11,504 nt of DNA from Brevundimonas sp. UBA7635 (lineage in GTDB: Bacteria > Pseudomonadota > Alphaproteobacteria > Caulobacterales > Caulobacteraceae). The stretch lies in the NCBI GenBank assembly GCA_002483865.1, contig DLIT01000159.1:4640-16143 (forward strand), read 5' to 3'. Below the pieces are notes generated by a model. That model had not been told where the DNA came from, made no database searches, and saw only the letters and a list, made by a program, of their open reading frames with translations. Position 1 is the stretch's first letter. Every line of letters starts with the position of its first letter. The translations under genes and the position numbers were made by a program. This document shows positions 5,873 to 11,504 of this stretch, one piece after another.

Positions 5873-6895
5873 ATGGCGTCGATGAACCGGCAGTGGGTGT
5901 TGCGAAAGCGCCCCCAGGGACTGATCCAGCCCGGAGACCTTGAACTGATCCAGACGCCGGTGGGCGAACTGGCACCGGGCGAGGTAATGGTACGCACTGT
6001 CTATCTGTCACTGGATCCGACGAACCGAACCTGGATGAACGACACTGAGGGCTATCTGCCCCCGGTGGGCCTGGGCGAGGTCATGCGCGGCCTGACGCTG
6101 GGCGTGGTCGAGCAGTCGCGCTCCGAGCGGTTCGCCCAGGGCGATATTGTCAGTCCCCATTCGGGCGGCTGGGCCGATTACGCCGCGGTGCCCGAGGCGG
6201 GCCTGCGCAAGGTGCATCGCGTGCCCGGTCTGCCGCTGACAGCCAATCTGTCTGTCCTGGGCATGACCGGTATGACGGCCTATTTCGGCATTACCGACGT
6301 GCTCAAGGTCCAGCCGGGCGAGACCCTGGTCATTTCGGCGGCGGCCGGGGCCGTGGGCTCGATCGCTGGCCAGATCGCCAAGCAGCGCGGCGCGCGGGTC
6401 ATCGGCATTGCTGGCGGGCCCGACAAGTGCCGCTGGTTGATCCAGGACCTCGGGTTCGACGCCGCTATCGACTACAAGGGCGAAGACGTCGGCGAGGCCT
6501 TGGACCGCCTGGCCCCCGACGGCATCGACCTGAACTTCGAGAACGTCGGCGGCGACATCATGATTGCCGTCTTCAACCGCCTGAAGGTTCACGGTCGCAT
6601 GGCGGTCTGCGGCCTGATCTCTGCCTATAACGCTACCCGAATGCCGCCGTCGCCGAACTTCTCACGGATCATCACCCATCGCCTCAATGTCCAGGGCTTC
6701 CTGGTGCTGGACTATGCCCACCGCGGGGCTGAAATGGCCGCTGAAATGGGCCCCTGGCTGACCGAGGGCAAGATTCAGTGGAAGGTCCATGTCGATCATG
6801 GCCTGGAAGGGGCCGTGGATTCCCTGAACCGCCTGTTCACTGGCCAACATGACGGCAAGTTGATGGTCCGGGTCTCTGAAGAACCGGCAGCTTGA
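5873..6895 (+). CDS. NADP-dependent MDR-family oxidoreductase (zinc-independent, CurA/prostaglandin-reductase type)
   Basis: This is a 340-residue medium-chain dehydrogenase/reductase, likely a cytosolic NADPH-dependent enone or alkenal reductase; the substrate cannot be told from sequence. The N-terminal GroES-like domain starts NRQWVLRKRPQG and has the YLSLDPTNRTWMND motif (44-57) typical of the leukotriene B4/prostaglandin reductase branch. GMTGMTAYFG (130-139) is followed by the Rossmann nucleotide loop AAAGAVGS (156-163). The structural and catalytic zinc cysteine sets are absent, as in this branch. The ATG at 5873 has GGAGG 5 nt upstream; a second ATG at 5882 is less well placed. The gene follows the sRNA terminator. 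The MaoC-like gene begins 4 nt after its stop, so the two are probably co-transcribed. I did not find an EcfG-type promoter for it. Confidence 0.92.
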   Translation: MASMNRQWVLRKRPQGLIQPGDLELIQTPVGELAPGEVMVRTVYLSLDPTNRTWMNDTEGYLPPVGLGEVMRGLTLGVVEQSRSERFAQGDIVSPHSGGWADYAAVPEAGLRKVHRVPGLPLTANLSVLGMTGMTAYFGITDVLKVQPGETLVISAAAGAVGSIAGQIAKQRGARVIGIAGGPDKCRWLIQDLGFDAAIDYKGEDVGEALDRLAPDGIDLNFENVGGDIMIAVFNRLKVHGRMAVCGLISAYNATRMPPSPNFSRIITHRLNVQGFLVLDYAHRGAEMAAEMGPWLTEGKIQWKVHVDHGLEGAVDSLNRLFTGQHDGKLMVRVSEEPAA

Positions 6896-6899
6896 TCAA

Positions 6900-7307
6900 A
6901 TGGCCGATGCTCTGAACGCCCACTTCGAGGATCTCAGCGTCGGTCAGGTCATCCCCCTGGGTGCCTGCGCCGTTGACGAGGAGGCGCTGCTGATGTTCGC
7001 GGCCCGATTTGCGCCAGGTTGGGACGTCGGCTATGGCGCGCCCGATGCCCTGGTCTATGCCCTGTGGAGCCGGATGTCGGCCGAGAAGGCCAGCGGCTGG
7101 GCGGGCTTCAGGATGCTGGCGATCGATGGGCTTCGGTACGTGCGAAACCCCCCGGCCGGAGAGTTGCTGCGCGGTCGCCTGACGATCATGGGCAAGGATC
7201 CGGTCGGCGATGAAAAGGGCATTGTCATCAGCCAGCATGACCTGCTGGACGAGGCTGGTCGCCTGGTCTTCTCCTGCCTGACGCGCAGCATCGTCGCGCG
7301 GCGCTAA
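6900..7307 (+). CDS. MaoC-like hot-dog fold protein, catalytic motif apparently missing
   Basis: The 135-residue product has the pattern of MaoC-type (R)-enoyl-CoA hydratase/dehydratase domains: a FEDLSVGQVIPLG start, an acid-helix segment FAARFAPGWDVGYGAPDALV (34-53) and a hydrophobic helix. Beta strands follow, including YVRNPPAGELLRGRLTI. In active hydratases the segment after the first helix reads roughly like YDPQPFHxD, with a catalytic Asp and His. Here it is FAPGWDVGYG, with no His. The protein may therefore bind an acyl or aromatic ligand without hydrating it, or act as a thioesterase-like variant. The start 4 nt after the oxidoreductase stop suggests translational coupling; the Shine-Dalgarno is weak. 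A terminator at 7314-7350 closes the unit. Confidence 0.8.
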   Translation: MADALNAHFEDLSVGQVIPLGACAVDEEALLMFAARFAPGWDVGYGAPDALVYALWSRMSAEKASGWAGFRMLAIDGLRYVRNPPAGELLRGRLTIMGKDPVGDEKGIVISQHDLLDEAGRLVFSCLTRSIVARR

Positions 7308-7313
7308 CGGGAC

Positions 7314-7350
7314 AAAAAAAACGCCCCGCCGTTTCGGGCGAGGCATTTTT
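7314..7350. terminator. Bidirectional intrinsic terminator between the MaoC-like and SapC-family genes
   Basis: GCCCCGCC (7323-7330) pairs with GGCGAGGC (7337-7344) with one mismatch and a 6-nt loop. It is flanked by eight A on the left (7314-7321) and five T on the right (7346-7350). Each strand therefore sees a stem followed by a U-tract, suited to the two convergent genes. Confidence 0.87.
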
Positions 7351-7371
7351 CATCTGAAAACCGATACTGGA

Positions 7372-8160
7372 TCAGTTGGCGTTGGCCGCCGTCTGACGGT
7401 TGGCGCGACCGATCGCCAGGGCGATCAGGCGATCCCAACCTGCCAGGGACACCAGGTGGGCATAGATCTGACCCAGGGCTCCGTTGTCGCGCAGTTCAAC
7501 CATCTTCTCGGCCGACAGACCCTTCAGCTTGTCTTCCGAAACGGCGAAGTACTCGGCCAGCTTCTGCGGCTGACCGGTGGTGCCGTCTTCATTGCGCGGC
7601 GTGAAGGTGGCTTCGCGCACTTCAAACAGGTCCAGATCCGTCAGAAGCTTGACGAAGGACTCGGTGCGCAGGCGCTCCTGCTCAAAGTTGTTGCAGAAAT
7701 CCATCGCGTTCTGGACATAGGCCGACGGCTGGCCATTTTCGAACAGCGGCACTTCGCCGCCTTCCGACACGAACGGCGCTGAGCGGTCAATGCACAGGAT
7801 CATGCGGTTTTCAACTTCGTCAGTGGCGAAGACGAAGGGGTAGCGGCGGACATAGGCCGGCAGATAGGCGTCGGCGCGGATGTCGCCATCCTCGATGAAC
7901 AGGTTTTCGCCGTTGCGCAGACCCATGGCTGCGACAGGTTGCTTCTGGTCACCAACGAAAATGATCGGATAGGTCAGGGCCGCCGGGGCAAACTCGGTCA
8001 CGGTCAGCGGGACCACGTGGGTATTGGCGACGAAGCTGTAGGGTTTGTCAGCTGGCGTGACGCCCAGCTTGCCGTGCAGATCGGCGGTCAGCGGCTCGGG
8101 CTGGCCGTAAAACAGGACGTTGCCGGACAGAGGGCCGGACGCTTGGGTGGTGTCGGTCAT
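7372..8160 (-). CDS. SapC family protein
   Basis: The 262-residue product (266 from the upstream start) matches the SapC family. The family is named after a Campylobacter S-layer locus and is widespread in alphaproteobacteria without a proven function. Typical features are the N-terminal PLSGNVLFYGQPEPL, then HVVPLTVTEFAPAALTYPIIFVGD, and a central YLPAYVRRYPFVFATDE segment. FVKLLTDLDLFEVREATF and a C-terminal HLVSLAGWDRLIAL segment follow. No signal peptide or membrane helix is visible, so it is probably cytosolic. I prefer the ATG at 8160 (MTDTTQASG), because AGGA lies about 12 nt upstream. An ATG at 8172 is in frame, but the same AGGA abuts it. No other S-layer genes are in the window. The promoter is not identified. 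Confidence 0.9.
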   Translation of the reverse strand: MTDTTQASGPLSGNVLFYGQPEPLTADLHGKLGVTPADKPYSFVANTHVVPLTVTEFAPAALTYPIIFVGDQKQPVAAMGLRNGENLFIEDGDIRADAYLPAYVRRYPFVFATDEVENRMILCIDRSAPFVSEGGEVPLFENGQPSAYVQNAMDFCNNFEQERLRTESFVKLLTDLDLFEVREATFTPRNEDGTTGQPQKLAEYFAVSEDKLKGLSAEKMVELRDNGALGQIYAHLVSLAGWDRLIALAIGRANRQTAANAN

Positions 8161-8231
8161 AAGGAGCCGCATTCCTGAACATCAAAGAGGTCGCGGTTCT
8201 AGCCCATGCCGGGGCCGGACGTAAATGGACC

Positions 8232-8250
8232 CCGGGTTGGACGAACCCGG
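8232..8250. repeat. Inverted repeat in the divergent sapC / fur-like intergenic region
   Basis: CCGGGTT (8232-8238) and AACCCGG (8244-8250) are perfect inverted arms around GGACG. The element sits between two divergent genes. It is not followed by a clear U-tract on either strand, so it could be an operator-like site or a fortuitous hairpin. It does not resemble an AT-rich Zur or Fur box. I see nothing else clear in this roughly 170-bp gap. Confidence 0.4.
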
Positions 8251-8333
8251 ATTTATCGGGCTCGGTCGCGGTCGACCGGCACGGACGCGGCCCTGCGGTT
8301 GCACCGAGACGTCATAGCCCTTAGCTGTTGGCC

Positions 8334-8831
8334 ATGGTTGGCGGCTGCGAACATCATCATCTGGACATGCGTCCTTCCCCGGCAGCCGTGGCCGATACCC
8401 TGACGGCGCTGGAAGTCCGTTTTTCCGATAGTGGTGAGCGCATGACCGCGCCGCGTCGCCGGGTGCTGGAACTGCTTCTGGAGGCTGCGGAGCCGGTCAA
8501 GGCCTATGACCTGATCGCCCGCTATGGCACCGATGGGCAGGCAGCCAAGCCCCCCACTGTCTATCGCGCCCTGGACTTCCTGGAACGCCATGGCGTGGTA
8601 CACCGCATTGCCTCGATCAGTGCCTATGTCGCCTGTACGGCCGATACGCGCTCGGGGGACCTGTGCCATGCGGCGGCCTTTCTGATCTGCGACTGCTGCG
8701 GTGCGACAGAAGAGGTATCTGTCGCCGGTACGGAGGCGATCAGCCTGGCCGCCGCCCAGGCCGGCTACAAGATCGAACGCACGACCATCGAGTGTCACGG
8801 CCGATGTGCGGATTGCCAGAAGGCGACCTGA
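8334..8831 (+). CDS. zur: Fur-family transcriptional regulator, probably Zur
   Basis: The 165-residue product is a Fur-superfamily metal-dependent repressor. A winged helix-turn-helix covers about 36-92 (MTAPRRRVLELLLEAAEPVKAYDLIARYG, then PPTVYRALDFLERHGVVHRI). The dimerisation and metal domain carries C111/H112, the structural zinc pair C119-x-x-C122, and C158-x-x-C161 with H155 nearby. A histidine-containing N-terminal stretch CEHHH (5-9) and the domain spacing fit Zur better than Fur or PerR, so it probably controls zinc uptake; this is inference. The start is uncertain: the ATG at 8334 has no clear Shine-Dalgarno, and TTG 8328 and ATG 8367 are alternatives. The last base of its stop codon is the first base of the hydrolase start codon (TGATG), so the two are coupled. 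I see no Zur box in the upstream region. Confidence 0.88.
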   Translation: MVGGCEHHHLDMRPSPAAVADTLTALEVRFSDSGERMTAPRRRVLELLLEAAEPVKAYDLIARYGTDGQAAKPPTVYRALDFLERHGVVHRIASISAYVACTADTRSGDLCHAAAFLICDCCGATEEVSVAGTEAISLAAAQAGYKIERTTIECHGRCADCQKAT

Positions 8832-9724
8832 TGGACCTTGATGCCAGCGCCTTTTTCCCGCCGCGTCGGCGGATGGTGCCGATCAACAACCGCTGGGGAG
8901 CTGGCGACATGGCGGTAATGGATTTCGGTGATCCGTCCCGCCCGGTGGACATGATTTTCGTCCACGCCAACGGATTCAACGCCTGCACCTATCGCAGCCT
9001 GCTGCAGCCCCTGTCTTCGGCCCTTCGCATATGGGCTCCCGACCTGAGAGGCCATGGGCTGAGCCAGTTGCCAGCCCGGCCCGAGGGACGGCGCAACTGG
9101 CATGATCACCGCGACGACCTGATCGGTCTTCTGGACTATCTGAAAGGCTCACCTGTCGCTCTGGCGGGCCACTCCATCGGAGGCACTGTCGGCCTGATGG
9201 CGGCGGCCGAGCGGCCCGGCAGGATCTCGGGCCTGCTGCTGCTCGACCCGGTTATATGGCGTCGGGAAATGGTGCTGGCAATGAACCTGCCGCTGCTGGA
9301 CCGCATGGCCGGGCGCAATCCGATTGTCGTAGGGACCCTGCGCCGTCGTGCCATTTTTGACAGCCGTGAGCAGGCGCTGGCGGCCTATCGTGGTCGCGGA
9401 GCCTTCAGGGGTTGGCCCGACCAGATGTTGGTGGATTATCTGGTTGATGGCCTACACCCGACCGAGCGCGGCCTTGAGTTGACCTGTACCCCGGCATGGG
9501 AGGCGTCCAACTATGCCGCCCAGGCCCACAATCCGTGGCAGGCTCTGCGGCGCTATAAGGGTCCGATCCAGGTCATGAAGGCCGCGACGGGCAGCCTTTG
9601 CGCCCTGACGCCAAATGCCGTGTCGGGCGGCACCCTCGATGTCCAGACGGTCAGCGGCGGCCACCTGTTCCCGATGACCCATCCTGAGGGGCTCAGTCAG
9701 GCCCTGCTGGATTTGGCAGGCTGA
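8831..9724 (+). CDS. Alpha/beta hydrolase
   Basis: This is a 297-residue alpha/beta hydrolase-fold enzyme, probably a cytosolic esterase or related hydrolase with unknown substrate. HANGFN (45-50) forms the oxyanion-hole turn and DLRGHG follows at 71-76. The nucleophile elbow is GHSIGG, with Ser115. The C-terminal GGHLFPMTHPEG supplies the catalytic His near 278. The catalytic acid is expected around 250-260, after the strand IQVMKAATGS. I chose the ATG at 8831 because it overlaps the stop of the Fur-family gene by one base; the frame is open further upstream, but that part lies inside the regulator gene. The following small gene starts 8 nt downstream, so the three genes look like one operon. 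Confidence 0.92.
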   Translation: MDLDASAFFPPRRRMVPINNRWGAGDMAVMDFGDPSRPVDMIFVHANGFNACTYRSLLQPLSSALRIWAPDLRGHGLSQLPARPEGRRNWHDHRDDLIGLLDYLKGSPVALAGHSIGGTVGLMAAAERPGRISGLLLLDPVIWRREMVLAMNLPLLDRMAGRNPIVVGTLRRRAIFDSREQALAAYRGRGAFRGWPDQMLVDYLVDGLHPTERGLELTCTPAWEASNYAAQAHNPWQALRRYKGPIQVMKAATGSLCALTPNAVSGGTLDVQTVSGGHLFPMTHPEGLSQALLDLAG

Positions 9725-9732
9725 CCCGAGCG

Positions 9733-10188
9733 ATGGTGCGAAAATCCGATACCCTGGGTCATATCCTGCTGGGCTCAGCCATCGGTGCCCTGCTGGGGCT
9801 GGTCCTCCTGGCGCTTGGCCTGGCGCTTATCCTGAACGCCCTGGAAGATCAGGCCGTCGCCGGGTCGGTGGCCGCCCCCGCCTTGACGGAAGAGAGGGAA
9901 AGCACCGCCCGTTCCGAGGTATCGCAGCCTGCCGCTTCGCAGGCTGTCTATCCGGCCCTGGAAGCAGGACCTGACGCGGTGATGCTGCCCCGAGCGACCG
10001 AGCCCCTGCCGCCCGAAAGCCGTTCGACCTGGCGCTCCGTCTTTGAGGATGACCGCGTCGCCGTGCCACCCGGGCCTGCCGAAGCCCCTATGGTGCAAGC
10101 ACCCGCGGCTCCTCGCGCCACGCGCCAGCCCGCCGTGCCACGGACTGCGCCCCGGGCCACCACCCAGGAAGACAGCCTCTTCTACTGA
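9733..10188 (+). CDS. Single-span membrane protein with proline/alanine-rich tail, function unknown
   Basis: I do not recognise a family. The 151-residue product starts MVRKSDTLGH and has one long hydrophobic segment at about 11-36 (ILLGSAIGALLGLVLLALGLALIL). About 115 low-complexity residues rich in Pro, Ala, Arg and Ser follow, and the protein ends QEDSLFY. Composition suggests an N-anchored protein with a disordered tail. The topology is probably N-in with the tail in the periplasm. The ATG lies 8 nt after the hydrolase stop, so it is probably part of the Zur-like/hydrolase operon. Its 3' end overlaps the convergent PLP-enzyme gene. Codon use with G/C third positions supports a real gene. 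The antisense frames here are shorter and unconvincing. Confidence 0.72.
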   Translation: MVRKSDTLGHILLGSAIGALLGLVLLALGLALILNALEDQAVAGSVAAPALTEERESTARSEVSQPAASQAVYPALEAGPDAVMLPRATEPLPPESRSTWRSVFEDDRVAVPPGPAEAPMVQAPAAPRATRQPAVPRTAPRATTQEDSLFY

Positions 10189-11354
10189 TCGGCTGGCAGA
10201 TCCGCACAGGCGGTGATCAACTGATCCACGTCGGCCTCGTCCTGATAAAGGCTGAAGCCGAAACGGATCACGTCATCGCGGACATCGGTGATGATGTCGC
10301 GGGCCTGCAGCGCCGCCTTCCAGTCCGCCGCCTGGTCCGAACGCAGCGCCAGGAAGCGGGCGCGCGGAGCATCGGCCACGACCGGGTTCAGAATCTCGGC
10401 CCGGGACAGGGGGCCAGCCTTGCCCGCCTCGATCGCGTTCTGGAACCGTTGCTGCAGGCCTGTGGCATAGGTCGCGACCCGTGCCGTCGTCAGGCCGTGT
10501 TCGTCCAGCATCCGGCGCACGGCGCTGAAGCGGTAAAGGGCGCTGGGATCAAAGGTGGCTCCCCAGAACCGTCCGCCGTCCGTGCGGTATTGCACCCCGC
10601 CAGGGGGGCCTTCCAGATCGCCGAACTCGGCAAACCAGCCCGTCACGACCGGGCGGGGGCCAAAGCCGGACGGCGCGTGCAGGAAACAGGCCCCTTCGCC
10701 CGCCATCGCATACTTGTAGCCGCCCGCCAGGTAGAAGACGCGGTCGGCCACGGTTGACAGATCGGTCGGTGTGGCCATGAAGCCGTGATAGCCGTCGATG
10801 ACGACCCACGGACCGGCGGGATCAGCCATATCCGCCAGAGACTTGATGGCGTCAAACACCTGCCCGGTACGGAAGAAGACCTGACTGACCAGGATCAGGT
10901 CATGGCCGCCTGCGCGCGCCGCCTCGACGAACCGCGCGGCAAAGGTGTCGAACGGGGCCAGAGGTACCCGCGTGACCGTGGCCACCCCGGCTTCCTCCCA
11001 GCGCTCCGACTGGCGGCGGAAGGAATGGAACTCGCCATCGGTGGACAGGATCCGCACCGGCGAACGCTCGACCGCCGAGACGATCCGCACGATCAGGTCA
11101 TGGGTATTGGGGGCAAAAATCAGGCTGTCGGGCGAGGGCAGGCCCAGCTCGGCGGCGACCTGGTCCTGGGCCTCAGGGATTATCTCGCGAAAGATCAGAT
11201 CCCACTTGCGATCCGCGTGCCGGTTGGCCTCGTCCCAACATCGGATCTGGGCCTCATGACTGACATCAGGCCACAGGTGGTGACTGTGGGCGGCAAAATG
11301 CAAGCGACCGGGAGCCAAGGACAGGGCGCGCGAGAACAGGGACTTGTAGGTCAT
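10182..11354 (-). CDS. Aminotransferase class V-fold PLP enzyme, kynureninase-like
   Basis: This is a 390-residue fold-type I PLP enzyme of the class V aminotransferase/kynureninase group. Visible features are an N-terminal FAAHSHHLWPD segment and the cofactor phosphate-binding NTHD (83-86). VVIDGYHG follows, with Asp187, which contacts the pyridine nitrogen, and His190. The Schiff-base Lys214 lies in YLAGGYKYAMAGEGACFLH, which resembles the kynureninase motif around the PLP lysine. True kynureninases are somewhat longer, at about 400-420 residues, and the window has no other tryptophan or kynurenine genes. The substrate is therefore open; a cysteine desulfurase-like or other class V activity is possible. 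The ATG at 11354 has only a weak upstream purine stretch. The gene converges on the small membrane protein gene with a 7-bp overlap of coding sequence ends. Confidence 0.88.
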   Translation of the reverse strand: MTYKSLFSRALSLAPGRLHFAAHSHHLWPDVSHEAQIRCWDEANRHADRKWDLIFREIIPEAQDQVAAELGLPSPDSLIFAPNTHDLIVRIVSAVERSPVRILSTDGEFHSFRRQSERWEEAGVATVTRVPLAPFDTFAARFVEAARAGGHDLILVSQVFFRTGQVFDAIKSLADMADPAGPWVVIDGYHGFMATPTDLSTVADRVFYLAGGYKYAMAGEGACFLHAPSGFGPRPVVTGWFAEFGDLEGPPGGVQYRTDGGRFWGATFDPSALYRFSAVRRMLDEHGLTTARVATYATGLQQRFQNAIEAGKAGPLSRAEILNPVVADAPRARFLALRSDQAADWKAALQARDIITDVRDDVIRFGFSLYQDEADVDQLITACADLPADQ

Positions 11355-11411
11355 GGCCCGAGGCTAGGGGCTTATCCGCAGCCTGCCAATGGGGGGGCGG
11401 CTCAGGCCCCT

Positions 11412-11460
11412 CCACCACTTCGTGGTCCCCCTCCCCACGCTGTGGGGAGGAAAGTGGTGG
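11412..11460. repeat. Palindromic extragenic repeat (REP-like), copy 2
   Basis: Nested palindromes lie upstream of the PLP-enzyme gene. ACCAC-TTC-GTGGT (11414-11426) is followed by a perfect 9-bp hairpin CCTCCCCAC-GCT-GTGGGGAGG (11430-11450). The outer arms CCACCAC (11412-11418) and GTGGTGG (11454-11460) can pair around it. C-rich intergenic repeats of this type are common in Brevundimonas and other Caulobacterales genomes. A related but degenerate half follows at 11474-11500 (CCTCCC...GGGGAGG), which suggests a tandem or paired arrangement continuing past the right edge. Confidence 0.75.
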
Positions 11461-11504
11461 GCGGTGAATATTTCCTCCCTGTGGCGCAGCCATGGGGAGG
11501 TGGC

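Noticed and set aside
6008..6592. A 194-codon minus-strand frame antisense to the MDR oxidoreductase
   Set aside because: It is a shadow of a gene with clear family motifs; its own sequence shows no domain and has a skewed composition.
8663..8830. Upstream extension of the alpha/beta hydrolase frame
   Set aside because: The extension overlaps the C-terminal metal-binding part of the Fur-family gene and has arginine-rich nonsense-like sequence. The ATG at 8831 gives the coupled arrangement.

Overview
The window looks like a chromosomal segment from an alphaproteobacterium of the order Caulobacterales, most probably Brevundimonas or a close relative. This rests on the high G+C, the protein sequences, the order phyK-ecfG-nepR / phyR, and GC-rich palindromic extragenic repeats. 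No 16S gene or other decisive taxonomic marker is present.

Layout. Positions 1-1329 (minus strand) hold the first 29 codons of a probable DNA polymerase I gene and the complete GTPase gene obgE/cgtA. A short palindromic repeat lies between them. Positions 1386-5783 form a compact general stress response (GSR) island. On the minus strand it contains nepR (anti-sigma factor), the EcfG-type sigma factor gene sigT and a membrane HisKA_2 kinase gene (PhyK-like), with ATGA/TTGA overlaps, then a 46-residue entericidin-like lipoprotein gene. Divergently on the plus strand is phyR, encoding the sigma-factor mimic/response regulator. Past the phyR terminator lies a 93-residue single-span membrane protein (minus) and, divergent from it, a short stretch bounded by a sigma-T promoter and a strong intrinsic terminator with no credible ORF. 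I read this stretch as a roughly 110-nt small RNA, a candidate gsrN. Five promoter-like matches to GGAAC-N16-CGTT, all with a spacer of exactly 16, precede nepR, phyR, the lipoprotein, the membrane protein and the sRNA.

From 5873 to 7307 a zinc-independent MDR-family oxidoreductase and a MaoC-like hot-dog protein form a two-gene plus-strand unit. It ends at a bidirectional terminator shared with a convergent SapC-family gene (7372-8160). From 8334 to 10188 a Fur-family (Zur-like) regulator, an alpha/beta hydrolase and a proline-rich membrane-anchored protein form a plus-strand operon. It overlaps by 3 bp a convergent kynureninase-like PLP enzyme gene (10182-11354). The right edge carries a second palindromic repeat.

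How the GSR part should work, from the established family model: stress activates PhyK, which phosphorylates the PhyR receiver. The PhyR sigma-like domain then binds NepR and releases SigT. SigT transcribes its own regulators and, in this locus, two small envelope proteins and the sRNA. The C-rich loop of the sRNA is perfectly complementary over 8 nt to the phyR ribosome binding site, which suggests possible feedback. That last point is inference.
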